This document shows, piece by piece, positions 27,205 through 36,787 of a stretch of 64,000 bases of DNA; position 1 is the first letter of the stretch, and each line of letters opens with the position of its first letter. The stretch covers positions 524,353-588,352 of the forward strand of contig NZ_QPJC01000001.1 of the NCBI RefSeq assembly GCF_003337235.1. Reading direction: 5' to 3'. The DNA is from Halopolyspora algeriensis. GTDB taxonomy: Bacteria; Actinomycetota; Actinomycetes; Mycobacteriales; Pseudonocardiaceae. Below the pieces are notes generated by a model. That model did not search any database. It had not been told where the DNA came from and was given only the letters and a program-made list of their open reading frames with translations. Made by a program: the position numbers and the translations under genes.

Positions 27205-29409
27205 TCAGCCTCCCGGCTTGTGACTCGGCTCATCAGTGGCGGACACGCTCGCGGCCGGCTGCCCGGCCTCGGCCTCACCGGCGCCGACTCGTTTCTGCAG
27301 CCGCTTCAACGGGCCCGGCGCCCACCACGAGGCATTGCCCATCAGGGCCAACAACGCAGGCACCAGAATCATTCGTACCACCGTCGCGTCCAGAGCCAAC
27401 GCGATGATCATGCCGACCCCGATCAGCCGCATCACGGTGACGCTGGAGAAGGCGAAAGCGCCCGTGACCACGATGAGCAGCAGGGCGGCGGCCGTGATCA
27501 CCCGTCCGGTCTTGGCCAGCCCGGTACGGACCGCCTCCTTCGTGGAACTGCCGTGAGCACGAGCCTCCACCATGCGCGACAGCAGGAACACCTCGTAGTC
27601 CGTGGACAGCCCGAACACCACCGAAGCCATCAGCACGGCGATGCCGACCTCCATCGGTGCCGGTGTCACACCGAGCAGCTCGGCACCGTGTCCCTGGACG
27701 AAAATCCACGTGAGCGCCCCGAAAGTGGCCGACAGACTCAACACGCTCATGATGACCGCCTTGATCGGCAACAGGACCGAGCCGAATGCCAGGAACATCA
27801 ACACCAGGGTCGCACCGACCAGCAAAGCCGCGACCCATGGCAGCTTGTCCACGGTCGCCTGCAGGCTGTCCAGGTTCAGCGCCGTCGGCCCACCGACCAG
27901 GACGTCGACGCCCTGCGGCGGGGGCAGTTCGCGGATGTCCTCGACGGCCCGGTTCGACGGGGAACTGTAGGGATCTGCGGTGGTCGAGGCCTGCAGGACG
28001 ACCACATCGCCCTCGGATCCGGCGGGCCGCACCCCGCCGACTGCAGGCACGTCGGCAATCCGGTCGAGGAATCGCTGCACAACCTGCCTGTCGGGTGGTG
28101 TCCGCCCCTCTCCTCGCAGCACCACCCTGATGTCGGTGCCCGCCATGGCGGGGAACTCGCGCGCCAGCCTCTCGATCGCCTGCCGTGCCGGGTCGTTCTC
28201 CGGCAGGATCCGCTCGTCCGGAGTGCCGAACCGGGCGCTGGTGACGAAGGGGGTGGCGAGCGCACCCAGTACCACCACGATCGGTAGGGCTGTCAACAGC
28301 GGGCGCTTCATGACCGCATCGGCGAATCGGCGCCAGCCGCGCTCCTTCCTGCGCTGCTCATCTGCCGCGGCACCGGACTTCCTGCGCCACGGCACGGCGA
28401 GCTTGTCGATGCGGTGACCGAGCATGCTCATGACTGCGGGCAGCACGGTCAGCGAGATCACCGCGGCCAGGGCGACCGCGGACATGCCGCCGAAGGCCAG
28501 CGACCGCAAGAAGCTCTGTGGAAAGATCAGCAGGCCGCCCAGGGCGATGACCAGCAGGGTTGCCGAGAAGGCCACGGTGCGGCCTGCGGTGGCCACCGAG
28601 CGGCCGACCGCTTCCCCGGTGCCCGTACCGGTGGCCAGTTCCTCCCGGAACCGACCGACGAGGAACAGACCGTAGTCGATGGCCAATCCGAGCCCGAGCA
28701 AGCTGGCCACGTTCACCGCGAAGACGTTCACCTCGGCCAGCAGCGAGATCAGGTGCAGCAGGCCGAGCGAGCCGAACACGGCCATCCCACCGACGAGTAC
28801 CGGCAGGGAGGCGGCGACCACACCACCGAAGATGATCACCAGCAGTACCAGCACGATCGGCATCGAGATCGCTTCGGCCACGGCGAGATCTCGGGTTGAG
28901 TGCTGCGAGATGGACACCTGGAGCGGGACCTGGCCTGCGACGTCGGTCTCTGCTCCCGCGACGCCGAACCGCCCCTGCAGCTGCCGGTAGGCCTCGTTCT
29001 CGGCATTGATGTCGGCACCGGCGAGGTCGATCAGGGCCAGTCCACTGGTGTGTTCCGGGTTGGCCAGTTGCGGATTCTGCGTGTGCCAGTAGGAGTTGAC
29101 CCCCTCGACGGGACCGTCGGGAAGGTCGGTCAGAGTCCGCTCGATCCGCGCGGCGATCTCCGGGTCGTCGATGGTACGGCCGGAAGGCACGCTGTAGATG
29201 ACGGTGAGGTCCCCGCTTTGCGCGTCGAGCACACTCCCGGCGATCTCCGCTACCCTCGCGGCTTCGCTGCCGGGGGTTTCGTAGCCACCCTGACTCATCC
29301 GGTCGAAGACACCGAGCCCCCACACCCCGCCGGCGACGACGGCGAGCAGCATGAGGAACACCACCGGAACCCGGTGGCGGTGCGCGAAGGATCCCCAGCG
29401 AGCGAACAA
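27205..29409 (-). CDS. MMPL-family RND transporter
   Basis: The 734-residue protein has the MMPL duplicated layout: one N-terminal span, a large extracytoplasmic domain, five spans, then the same again. The proton-relay Asp-Tyr pairs are present in both halves: LGLAIDYGLFLVGRF and FGLSTDYEVFLLSRM. MMPL pumps export lipids, siderophores or drugs; the substrate is not evident. It diverges from a TetR regulator across a 141-base gap that holds an inverted repeat, so it is probably repressed by that protein. Confidence 0.92.
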   Translation of the reverse strand: MFARWGSFAHRHRVPVVFLMLLAVVAGGVWGLGVFDRMSQGGYETPGSEAARVAEIAGSVLDAQSGDLTVIYSVPSGRTIDDPEIAARIERTLTDLPDGPVEGVNSYWHTQNPQLANPEHTSGLALIDLAGADINAENEAYRQLQGRFGVAGAETDVAGQVPLQVSISQHSTRDLAVAEAISMPIVLVLLVIIFGGVVAASLPVLVGGMAVFGSLGLLHLISLLAEVNVFAVNVASLLGLGLAIDYGLFLVGRFREELATGTGTGEAVGRSVATAGRTVAFSATLLVIALGGLLIFPQSFLRSLAFGGMSAVALAAVISLTVLPAVMSMLGHRIDKLAVPWRRKSGAAADEQRRKERGWRRFADAVMKRPLLTALPIVVVLGALATPFVTSARFGTPDERILPENDPARQAIERLAREFPAMAGTDIRVVLRGEGRTPPDRQVVQRFLDRIADVPAVGGVRPAGSEGDVVVLQASTTADPYSSPSNRAVEDIRELPPPQGVDVLVGGPTALNLDSLQATVDKLPWVAALLVGATLVLMFLAFGSVLLPIKAVIMSVLSLSATFGALTWIFVQGHGAELLGVTPAPMEVGIAVLMASVVFGLSTDYEVFLLSRMVEARAHGSSTKEAVRTGLAKTGRVITAAALLLIVVTGAFAFSSVTVMRLIGVGMIIALALDATVVRMILVPALLALMGNASWWAPGPLKRLQKRVGAGEAEAGQPAASVSATDEPSHKPGG

Positions 29410-29468
29410 TTCCGACCTCCGGATCCGTGGTGGGCGCCCGGTGGAACGACTACGGTGAGGTGAATGCC

Positions 29469-29492
29469 GTGAACTAAGTAAACGCCGTTCAC
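29469..29492. promoter_or_regulatory. TetR operator candidate
   Basis: GTGAAC (29469-29474) and GTTCAC (29487-29492) are exact reverse complements 12 bases apart, placed between the divergent MMPL and TetR genes. Confidence 0.5.
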
Positions 29493-29550
29493 ACCGTACT
29501 GCTCACGGCAGTGGGCAGCGAATCGCAGCGAACACCGGATGGGGTGACAC

Positions 29551-30276
29551 ATGGCCGAAGTCACTCGGCGCGAGCGGCTCCGCGCGGCGACGGAACTGGA
29601 GATCCGCCAGCACGCGCATCGGCTTCTCGTCCAGCAAGGCCAGGATGCCGTGACCCTGCGCGCCATCGCTCGAGAACTCGGCATCACAGCCCCGGCGCTC
29701 TACCGGTACTACGGCTCCCGCGAGGACCTGCTCCGCAGGCTCGGCAAGGACATCTGCACCGACCTCGCCACCGAACTCGACGGGAAATTGGACTCGGTGG
29801 GGTCCGATGACCACCTGACCAAGGTGTTCACGGTCTGCCGCGGCTTCCGGCAGTGGGCACTCGCCCACCCTCGCGAATTCGCGCTGGTCTTCGCCTCTCC
29901 CACCGGCGAAATCGGCGGTGACGAGCAAATCCGCCAGGACGAGTTCGGCAGTGTCTTCCTGGGAATCCTCGGGCCCCTGATGGCCGAGGGGGCCTCCCTG
30001 GCGAGTTCCGAGCAAGCACCGGCGGACATCGGGCCCGAGTTGGCGACCAACCAGGAAGCACTGGCCAGCGCGTTTTCCCACGAGGGCATCGAGATGCCCC
30101 CCGAAGCGCTCGGTCCCGATGCGGTCCACTCACTGCTCCGCTGGTGGGCGCGTCTGTACGGCCACGTCGCCCTGGAAGTGTTCGGGCGCTTCCCCTTCGA
30201 CATCAGGAAGGCCGACCGATTGTTCGAATCGATCCTGTCCGAGCTCGCCCACGAGGCCGGACTCGGCGAGAGCTGA
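29551..30276 (+). CDS. TetR-family transcriptional regulator
   Basis: The 241-residue regulator has a TetR helix-turn-helix at residues 10-56: RERLRAATELEIRQHAHRLL, then VTLRAIARELGITAPALYRYYGSREDLL. The long C-terminal domain, with LRWWARLYGHVALEVFGRFPFD, is of the TetR_C_13-like type that binds a hydrophobic ligand. It likely controls the divergent MMPL transporter and mycoredoxin pair, and itself. Confidence 0.92.
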   Translation: MAEVTRRERLRAATELEIRQHAHRLLVQQGQDAVTLRAIARELGITAPALYRYYGSREDLLRRLGKDICTDLATELDGKLDSVGSDDHLTKVFTVCRGFRQWALAHPREFALVFASPTGEIGGDEQIRQDEFGSVFLGILGPLMAEGASLASSEQAPADIGPELATNQEALASAFSHEGIEMPPEALGPDAVHSLLRWWARLYGHVALEVFGRFPFDIRKADRLFESILSELAHEAGLGES

Positions 30277-30335
30277 CCGCCGGATCTCGGTCCGGCATCG
30301 GCCTGCCGCACCGAGATCCAGCCGCGCAAGGCGCG

Positions 30336-31034
30336 TTACAGCTCCACCTCCAACCCCAACAGCCGGAGCCGGAGCAAGGCGTCCGGTTCGGACGAAGGGG
30401 GCGGGGTGGTGTCGTCCTCATCCGGGGGTTCCTCACCCTCGGCAGGGGGTTCCTCACCCTCGGCAGGGGATTCCTGGTCCTCGGCAGGGGGTTCCTGGTC
30501 CTCGGCAGGGGGTTCCTGGTCCTCGGCAGGGGGTTCCTCACCCTCGGCAGGGGGTTGCCCGCCCTCGGTCGGCGGTGTGGGTTTCTTCGTGGACGAGTCA
30601 TCAGGCTTCGCACCGCCGAGCCGCTCCTTCCCGGCCTGCTCCCGCGTGGAGGAATCACCGGGATTCCCTTCCACGATCGAGCCGGGATCCTCGTCGGTTT
30701 CCGTGGAGCCGGAATCCTCGGTCGGCATCGGTGCTGTGATACCGGCCGGAGCACTCCGGTCATCCGACGATGCCGGGGGCGGCGCGGGAACGGAAGTCGG
30801 CGTGGAGGGTGCGGCCACCGGCGGGCGACCGGGAGAGGTCGGCGACACCTGTGGCAGCGGCCCTCGCGGTACGGCGAGGGAAGTTTCCGTGGAGTGCCGC
30901 GGAAACTCCGTCGACGACACGGCACTGTCCTCCGACATGGAGGGCACCACCCTGGTCATCAGGGTGACCGTACCCGCGACTCCGGAACCGGCCAGCAGCG
31001 CCAGCAAAGCAGCGGTGGGAACGGAGTGACGCAT
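30336..31034 (-). CDS. Exported Pro/Glu-rich repeat protein
   Basis: The 232-residue product starts at an ATG with AGGG seven bases upstream. A hydrophobic segment (residues 5-22: VPTAALLALLAGSGVAGT) acts as a signal or anchor. The rest is disordered: a Ser/Thr/Pro-rich half, then seven-residue repeats of the form EPPAEDQ/EPPAEGE (residues about 155-205). It ends in a short hydrophobic RLRLLGLEVEL tail. No sortase motif is seen. It could be a cell-wall spacer protein. No known family is recognised. Confidence 0.7.
   Translation of the reverse strand: MRHSVPTAALLALLAGSGVAGTVTLMTRVVPSMSEDSAVSSTEFPRHSTETSLAVPRGPLPQVSPTSPGRPPVAAPSTPTSVPAPPPASSDDRSAPAGITAPMPTEDSGSTETDEDPGSIVEGNPGDSSTREQAGKERLGGAKPDDSSTKKPTPPTEGGQPPAEGEEPPAEDQEPPAEDQEPPAEDQESPAEGEEPPAEGEEPPDEDDTTPPPSSEPDALLRLRLLGLEVEL
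30424..30567 (-). repeat. 21-bp tandem repeats, about seven units
   Basis: A 21-base unit (reads GGTTCCTC(A/G)CCCTCGGCAG on the plus strand, with variants) is repeated about seven times inside the Pro/Glu-rich protein gene. Units differ at one or a few bases. Such tracts change copy number easily. Confidence 0.75.
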
Positions 31035-31254
31035 GGGAGCCCTCATAGCGGCGCAACATACCAACATCGAGCGGCCACACCGAAGTCGCCGTGCGTGAGA
31101 TTCCTCTCCTGGCACGCCGGGAGAGCCGAGTGATCACGTTCCGAGATCCACCGTGCACACAACGAGGCGAGTGATCCCTCGGACGCCTTCCGAAGACCCA
31201 CTGATACGGGATCTCGGGATCGGAACAACCACCCGGCCACGTCCGAGAAGCCTC

Positions 31255-33228
31255 TCAGTCCCGAGGGCGGTCGTGAGCCCGCTGAGCCTCCTGGCGGGCG
31301 GATTCGGCACCGGTGGCGATCGGGGCCGTCAACCACTGACGCGGGATGCCGAACGCCTCCACGAGGGAGACGGCGTGCGGCCGGATCTGCTGGCACAACG
31401 TGTTCACCGCCTCGGTGACGGCCTTCGATCGGCGCGTGCCGATCCGCTCGTGCTCGAGGAACCATCCACGATCTTCTTCGATGTTGGACAGCACGTACAG
31501 ATCGCACAACCGTTCCAGCACAGAGGCCATGTCCGGATCGGCACAGCGCTCGATGCCGGCGACGAACGCCTCGAGCACGACGCGGTCCACGTGCACGCGC
31601 GCCGCTCGCAGCACGTGGTCCTGGGCGTTGTTGAACACCTCGAACGGGTCCGCGTCACCTCCGGTCGCTCGGCGCAGGCGCCGCGCGAGAGCGTCCAGGA
31701 CGTGCTTCTCGCGATCCTCGAACAACCTGAGCTGCCAACCGCGGTCGAAGATCTCGTCCTCGTCGTCCCGGCCGGGCGCGGCGTCGACCAGCCGCTGGAC
31801 CAGCCTCCGGGCTGCCGTGCGCTCGATCACCGTGCCGACGAACTGGTCGGCGACGTAGCGAGCCAGACCGAGGGTGCCGAGATCGTCGAACTGGTCCCGG
31901 TAATAGGTCAGCAGGCCCTTGGCGACGAGCTGGAGCAGGACGGTGTTGTCTCCCTCGAAGGTGGTGAACACGTCGGTGTCGGCCTTGAGCTGTGGAAGCT
32001 GGTTCTCCGAGAGGTACCCGGCACCGCCGCAGGCCTCCCGGCACGTCTGGATGGTCCGGCTGGCGTGCCAGGTGGTGACCGCCTTGATCCCTGCTGCCCG
32101 CGACTCCAGCTCGCGCTGGGCGCGTTCGTCGTGTTCCTCGGCGTTGTGCAGATCGTGCAGGGTCGAGACGAGCTCCTCCTGGGCGAAGTGCAGGGCGAAT
32201 GTCGTCGCCAACGCCGGGAGCAATTTCCGCTGGTGGCCGAGGTAGTCGAGTACCGGAGTCTCGTCACCGGTGCCGGGGTTCTCGAACTGTCTGCGCGTAT
32301 CGCCGTAGCGCAGGGCGATCTCCAGCGCGAGCTTCGTCGCACTGCCCGCTGTCCCCGCGACCGAGATCCGCCCCCGGATCAGCGTGCCGAGCATGGTGAA
32401 GAACCGCTTGTTGCGCCCCTCGATCGGGCTGCGGTAGGTACCGTCCGGTTCGACGTCCCCGTAGCGATTGAGCAGGGCCTCGCGGGGCACCCGCACGCGG
32501 TCGAACAGGATGCGACCGTTGTCCACACCGTTGAGGCCGGCCTTGTGGCCGCAGTCGGAGATGTGCACACCGGGTAGTGGATGCCCGTTCTCGTCGCGGA
32601 TCGGCACCATCAGCGCATGCACCCCGTGGTCCTGCCCGGCGGTGTGCAGCTGCGCGAACACCACGGCCATGCGACCGTCCCGTGCGGCGTTGCCGATGTA
32701 GTCCTTGCGCGCCGACTCGTGCGGGCTGTGGACGACGAACTCCTCGGAATCCGGATCGTAGGTCGCCGTGGTGCGCAGGCTTTGCACGTCCGAACCGTGC
32801 CCGGTCTCGGTCATGGCGAAGCAGCCGGGCAGTTCCATGTTCATGATCGGCTCGAGATACCGGCTGTGGTGCCGCTCGGTGCCCAGGGCCACCACGGCAC
32901 CACCGAACAGGCCCCACTGCACGCCGCCTTTGACCATCAGCGACAGGTTCCCGGCCAGCATCTCCAGCGAGATCACGGAACCGCCGGTGTCGCCCTTGCC
33001 GCCGTACTCGCCCGGGAATCCCAGCCGGGGGATCCCGCTTGCGGCCAGGCGGTGCAACTGGTCGAGGATGAGCTTCCGGTGGCTGTCGACATCCAGGCCA
33101 TCGCCGGGGGGCAGTTCCGTGTCCCGCAGGGTCTCGCGTACCTGCACCCGGACATCGGCCCAGCGCCCGTCCAGTACCTCGCCGAGTTTCGCCGCGTCGA
33201 ATCCTGCGGGCATCCTCGGGATCTGCAT
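31255..33228 (-). CDS. Acyl-CoA dehydrogenase/oxidase family protein
   Basis: At 657 residues this is longer than a common acyl-CoA dehydrogenase (about 380) and matches the acyl-CoA oxidase-like branch. FAD-binding AMTETGHGSDVQSLRTTA and KDYIGNAARDG lie near residues 140-190. CREACGGAGYLSENQLPQ and the catalytic-base block FTTFEGDNTVLLQLVAK lie near residues 400-440. The C-terminal 200 residues form the extra helical domain of the oxidase branch. It would oxidise acyl-CoA to enoyl-CoA in fatty acid breakdown, upstream of the thiolase/FabG steps seen earlier. ATG follows GGAGAGG. A 32-bp palindrome and an operator-like repeat precede it. Confidence 0.92.
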   Translation of the reverse strand: MQIPRMPAGFDAAKLGEVLDGRWADVRVQVRETLRDTELPPGDGLDVDSHRKLILDQLHRLAASGIPRLGFPGEYGGKGDTGGSVISLEMLAGNLSLMVKGGVQWGLFGGAVVALGTERHHSRYLEPIMNMELPGCFAMTETGHGSDVQSLRTTATYDPDSEEFVVHSPHESARKDYIGNAARDGRMAVVFAQLHTAGQDHGVHALMVPIRDENGHPLPGVHISDCGHKAGLNGVDNGRILFDRVRVPREALLNRYGDVEPDGTYRSPIEGRNKRFFTMLGTLIRGRISVAGTAGSATKLALEIALRYGDTRRQFENPGTGDETPVLDYLGHQRKLLPALATTFALHFAQEELVSTLHDLHNAEEHDERAQRELESRAAGIKAVTTWHASRTIQTCREACGGAGYLSENQLPQLKADTDVFTTFEGDNTVLLQLVAKGLLTYYRDQFDDLGTLGLARYVADQFVGTVIERTAARRLVQRLVDAAPGRDDEDEIFDRGWQLRLFEDREKHVLDALARRLRRATGGDADPFEVFNNAQDHVLRAARVHVDRVVLEAFVAGIERCADPDMASVLERLCDLYVLSNIEEDRGWFLEHERIGTRRSKAVTEAVNTLCQQIRPHAVSLVEAFGIPRQWLTAPIATGAESARQEAQRAHDRPRD

Positions 33229-33246
33229 CGGCCTCTCCAGTCCAGT

Positions 33247-33278
33247 GTGGGGAACGCTCCGGCCGGAGCGTTCCCCAC
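33247..33278. repeat. Perfect 32-bp palindrome upstream of acyl-CoA dehydrogenase
   Basis: GTGGGGAACGCTCCGG (33247-33262) is followed directly by its exact reverse complement (33263-33278). It lies 61 bases past the leuS stop and 18 bases before the dehydrogenase start codon. It may be the leuS terminator or a protein-binding site. Confidence 0.7.
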
Positions 33279-33285
33279 CCAGACT

Positions 33286-33303
33286 AGTTACTCACCGGTA
33301 ACT
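33286..33303. promoter_or_regulatory. Operator-like inverted repeat AGTTAC-N6-GTAACT
   Basis: AGTTAC (33286-33291) and GTAACT (33298-33303) are exact reverse complements. The right half, with flanking bases, reads CCGGTAACTTC, close to CGGGTAGCTTA at the thiolase/FabG4 site, suggesting a shared lipid regulator. Confidence 0.45.
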
Positions 33304-33338
33304 TCACCATGTGATGCCCGTCCCCCGCGGAAGGCGAC

Positions 33339-36260
33339 TCAGCCGACAACGTTGACCAGGCGGCCGGGCACGACGATGACCTTGCGCGGCTCCTTGCCGT
33401 CGAGAGCCGCCGCGATCTTCTCGTCGGCCAGCGCAGCCTCCCGGATCTCGTCCTGCCCGGCCGAGGCGGCCACGACGGTCCTCGAGCGCACCTTGCCGTT
33501 GAACTGGATCGGGTACTCGACGGTGTCTTCGACCAGGTACTGCTCATCGGCCACCGGGAACGGCCCGTGCGCGAGTCCGGCCTCGTGCCCCAGCCGCGAC
33601 CACAGCTCCTCGGCCAGATGCGGTGTCAACGGCGCCACCATCAGCACCAGCGCCTCCACGACCTCACGCGGGGTGCCCGCAACGGCGGAGTACTCCTTGG
33701 TGACCCGATTGTTCAGCTCGATCAGCTTCGCCACGGCCGTGTTGAACCGCAACTCGCCGTAGTCCTCCCGGACCCCGGCGATCGTCTTGTGCAGGGCACG
33801 CCGCATCTCGAGATCGGGTTCGATGTCGACGGCCCGCAATTGCCCGGTGTGCTCGTCGATGATGTTGCGCCACAGCCGTTGCAGGAACCGGTGCGATCCG
33901 ACGACGTCCTTGGTCGCCCACGGACGCGAGGCTTCCAACGGACCCATCGACATCTCGTACAGGCGCAGCGTGTCGGCGCCGTAGGCATCGGCCATCTCGT
34001 CCGGCGAGACCGAGTTCTTCAGGCTCTTGCCCATCTTCCCGTACTCGCGGGTGACCTCCTGACCGTTGTGGAAGAACTTTCCGTCGCGCTCTTGCACTTC
34101 TTCGGCGGGAACGTAGACCCCGCGCGAGTCGGTGAAGGCGTAAGCCTGGATGTAGCCCTGGTTGTACAGCCGCCGGTAGGGCTCCTCCGAGGAAACGTGC
34201 CCGAGGTCGTAGAGGACCTTGTGCCAGAACCGCGAGTACAGCAGGTGCAGCACCGCGTGCTCGACACCACCGACGTAGAGATCCAGACCACCCGGGTCGT
34301 CGGGGCCGTGCCGATCCGGACGCGGGCCCATCCAGTACCGCTCGTTGTCCGGGTCGACGAACCGCTCGTCGTTGTCCGGGTCGATATAGCGCAACTGGTA
34401 CCAGCAGGACCCCGCCCACTGCGGCATGACGTTGTTGTCCCGCTCGTACTTCCGCAGGCCGTCACCGAGATCCAGCTCGACCGCGCCCCAGTCGCCGGCC
34501 CGCGCCAGCGGCGGCTCCGGCTCACTGTTCGCGTCGTCGGGATCGAAGGTGCGCGGCGAGTAGTCGGCGACCTCGGGCAGTACCACCGGGAGCTGATCCT
34601 CGGGCAGCCCCAGCGGGGTGCCGTCGGAGTCGTAGACGACGGGGAACGGCTCCCCCCAGTAACGCTGGCGGGCGAACAACCAGTCCCGCAGCTTGTATTG
34701 CACACTGCCCGAACCGTGCCCGTGCTCCTCCAGCCAGGAGATGATCTCCTTCTTGGCCTCCTCGACGTCGAGGCCGTTCAGGCTCAGGCCGGTGACCTGC
34801 GAAGACGAGTTGATCGCCGGGCCGTCCCCGGTGTAGGCCTCGCCCTCGAAGTCCTGGGGCGGCTCGACCGTGCGCACGATCGGCAGCCCGAACACGCTCG
34901 CGAAGTCCCAGTCGCGCTGGTCCTGGCCGGGCACCGCCATGATCGCTCCGGTGCCGTAGGCCATCAGCACGTAATCGGCGATGAACACCGGGATCGACTC
35001 GCCGTTGACCGGATTCGTCGCATGGGCACCGGTGAACACGCCGGTTTTCTCCCGGGTTTCCTGCCGGTCCAGCTCGGATTTCATCGACGCCGCATGCCGG
35101 TAGGCGGCGACCGCTTCGGCCGGACTCGCCGCACCCTGCGTCCAGCGCTCGTCGGTGCCTTCCGGCCAGCCCTGGTCCTCGCCCCGGGCGGCGATCAGCT
35201 CGTCGACCAGCGGGTGCTCCGGTGCCAGCACCATGTAGGTCGCGCCGAACAGGGTGTCCGGACGGGTGGTGAACACCTCGATGCCGGAGGTCGAGCCCGG
35301 CAGCTCGAACACGACGTTGGCACCCCGCGAGCGGCCGATCCAGTTGCGCTGCATGGTCTTGACCTTCTCCGGCCATTCCAGCCGGTCCAGATCATCGACC
35401 AGTCGATCGGCATAGGCGGTGATCCGCATCATCCACTGCTTGAGATTGCGGCGGAACACCGGGAAGTTGCCGCGCTCACTGAGCCCCTCGGCGGTGACCT
35501 CCTCGTTGGCCACGACCGTGCCCAGCCCGGGGCACCAGTTCACCGGCTCTTCGGACAGGTACACCAACCGGTAGGAGTCGAGTACCGCTCGCTGCTCGGC
35601 GCGGGTCAGGTCTCCCCACGGCCGACCGTCGGGAGTGGCCCGCTCGCCGGACTCGAACTGCTGCTCCAGCTCGCCGATCGGGCGGGCACGTCCCTTGCCG
35701 TCGTCGGCGTCGAAGTCGTACCAGGCGTGGAAGATCTGCAGGAAGATCCACTGGGTCCACCGGTAGAAATCGATGTCGGTGGTGGCGATGCGCCTGCGCT
35801 CGTCGTGTCCGAGACCGAGGCGGCGGATCTGGCTCAGGTACCGCTCGATGTTGTTCTCGGTGGTCGTGCGCGGGTGCGTACCCGTCTGCGCCGCGTATTG
35901 CTCGGCGGGCAGACCGAAGGCGTCGAACCCCATCGTGTGCAGCACGTTGCGGCCCAGCATCCGGTGGAAGCGGGCGTAGACGTCGGTGCCGATGAAGCCC
36001 AGCGGGTGGCCGACGTGCAGGCCGGAACCCGACGGGTAGGGAAACATGTCCTGAACGAAGAGCTTCTCCGCTCCGGAGGTGTCCCCCTGCAACGACCCCG
36101 AGGGGTTCGGGGTGTGGAAGGTTCCGAGTTCCTCCCAGCGCTGCTGCCAGCGTCGCTCGATCTCACCGGCCATCTCGGCCGTGTACCGAAACGACGGGAC
36201 TTCCTCGGTACCGGACCGGTCCGCCCTGCCGTCGGCCGAGTTCTCTGCCGCGCCACTCAT
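33339..36260 (-). CDS. leuS: Leucyl-tRNA synthetase
   Basis: The 973-residue enzyme charges tRNA-Leu. It has the class I HIGH motif as HVGH at residues 82-85 ([15 protein letters not shown]) and the KMSKS loop as KMGKS near residue 738. The editing domain in between contains [21 protein letters not shown], with the threonine-rich TTRPDTLF editing block. Length is normal for an actinobacterial bacterial-type LeuRS. ATG at 36260 has GAAGGAA upstream; the longer upstream frame is not needed. Its leader contains an intrinsic terminator-like hairpin and a short leucine-rich frame, suggesting control by leucine supply. Confidence 0.97.
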   Translation of the reverse strand: MSGAAENSADGRADRSGTEEVPSFRYTAEMAGEIERRWQQRWEELGTFHTPNPSGSLQGDTSGAEKLFVQDMFPYPSGSGLHVGHPLGFIGTDVYARFHRMLGRNVLHTMGFDAFGLPAEQYAAQTGTHPRTTTENNIERYLSQIRRLGLGHDERRRIATTDIDFYRWTQWIFLQIFHAWYDFDADDGKGRARPIGELEQQFESGERATPDGRPWGDLTRAEQRAVLDSYRLVYLSEEPVNWCPGLGTVVANEEVTAEGLSERGNFPVFRRNLKQWMMRITAYADRLVDDLDRLEWPEKVKTMQRNWIGRSRGANVVFELPGSTSGIEVFTTRPDTLFGATYMVLAPEHPLVDELIAARGEDQGWPEGTDERWTQGAASPAEAVAAYRHAASMKSELDRQETREKTGVFTGAHATNPVNGESIPVFIADYVLMAYGTGAIMAVPGQDQRDWDFASVFGLPIVRTVEPPQDFEGEAYTGDGPAINSSSQVTGLSLNGLDVEEAKKEIISWLEEHGHGSGSVQYKLRDWLFARQRYWGEPFPVVYDSDGTPLGLPEDQLPVVLPEVADYSPRTFDPDDANSEPEPPLARAGDWGAVELDLGDGLRKYERDNNVMPQWAGSCWYQLRYIDPDNDERFVDPDNERYWMGPRPDRHGPDDPGGLDLYVGGVEHAVLHLLYSRFWHKVLYDLGHVSSEEPYRRLYNQGYIQAYAFTDSRGVYVPAEEVQERDGKFFHNGQEVTREYGKMGKSLKNSVSPDEMADAYGADTLRLYEMSMGPLEASRPWATKDVVGSHRFLQRLWRNIIDEHTGQLRAVDIEPDLEMRRALHKTIAGVREDYGELRFNTAVAKLIELNNRVTKEYSAVAGTPREVVEALVLMVAPLTPHLAEELWSRLGHEAGLAHGPFPVADEQYLVEDTVEYPIQFNGKVRSRTVVAASAGQDEIREAALADEKIAAALDGKEPRKVIVVPGRLVNVVG

Positions 36261-36344
36261 CGTGTGCGTTCCTTCCCTCATCGCCCGAAACGCGCGCCTG
36301 GTTCGGCCCCTGGACCTGTCGAAGGTGCCGCCCCCGAAAAGTCG

Positions 36345-36376
36345 AAAACCCCTCAGCCTTACGGGCGTGAGGGGTT
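36345..36376 (-). terminator. leuS: Attenuator-like terminator in the leuS leader
   Basis: On the minus strand AACCCCTCA (36376-36368) pairs with TGAGGGGTT (36355-36347) and is followed by TTTTCGACTTTT, an intrinsic terminator pattern unusual in this GC-rich sequence. It lies 84 bases before the leuS start, upstream of it, so it can only act as an attenuator or as the end of an upstream transcript. Confidence 0.6.
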
Positions 36377-36535
36377 GCCGCGCCGACCTGTCCGCTCGCA
36401 AGATCCGGCTTTCGCGGGAGCGGTCAGCGCGGCCACGCAAGAAGCAGTCGGGCCGTACTCACGCGCCCAGGGTAGCGCGTACGCCACTACCGCCCGGAAC
36501 CAGGGAACTCCTCCTCCGAGGAGTGTTAACAACAT
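36359..36535 (-). CDS. Possible leuS leader peptide, leucine-rich start
   Basis: A 58-codon frame begins ATG TTG TTA ACA CTC CTC, that is, four leucines in the first six codons including TTA and TTG, both rare in such a GC-rich genome. The frame ends in the loop of the attenuator hairpin. No good ribosome site is seen. It is a candidate leader for ribosome-mediated attenuation, not a proven gene, and is longer than typical leader peptides. Confidence 0.35.
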   Translation of the reverse strand: MLLTLLGGGVPWFRAVVAYALPWAREYGPTASCVAALTAPAKAGSCERTGRRGNPSRP

Positions 36536-36536
36536 G

Positions 36537-36554
36537 AGCGCATTGCATTGCGCT
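36537..36554. repeat. Palindrome next to the leuS leader frame
   Basis: AGCGCA (36537-36542) and TGCGCT (36549-36554) surround TTGCAT, directly upstream of the leader ATG. A second repeat, ACTCCTC/GAGGAGT at 36507-36524, falls within the leader frame. Confidence 0.4.
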
Positions 36555-36787
36555 TGGCCTGTAGTGGCCTGCCGGATACCGTGATCGACAACAGCGGCCA
36601 TCGCGACAACGGGGTGAGCACACAGGGTGCGACGAAGCTCCGGCGAAACGAAAAATACCCCGGACGGCTTGCAGCTCGAGCTGATGCTGCAGAGGCGAAT
36701 CCGGGGTCTACACCGTCAGCTTAGCACGATCTCAGCGCCGTACGACAGCTACCTTGCGGAGGACAGCGTGCACACCGCCTCATCCGA

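Larger units (their letters stand above)
36261..36787. other. leuS leader and flank of the accessory insertion
   Basis: On the minus strand these 527 bases hold the leuS leader: a terminator-like hairpin, a small leucine-rich frame and two palindromes, listed separately. On the plus strand from about 36627 lies a possible decayed N-terminal part of the HEPN/Abi gene. No intact gene is present. Confidence 0.5.

Noticed and set aside
30424-30567. CRISPR-like repeat array
   Set aside because: Units are contiguous 21-mers without spacers and encode a protein repeat.
36261-36540. T-box riboswitch for leuS
   Set aside because: No AGGGTGGNACCGCG-type antiterminator core or specifier loop was found; the hairpin plus leucine codons fits attenuation better.
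33567-36584. 1005-codon plus-strand frame opposite leuS
   Set aside because: leuS carries all expected motifs on the other strand; the opposite frame arises from GC-rich codon structure.
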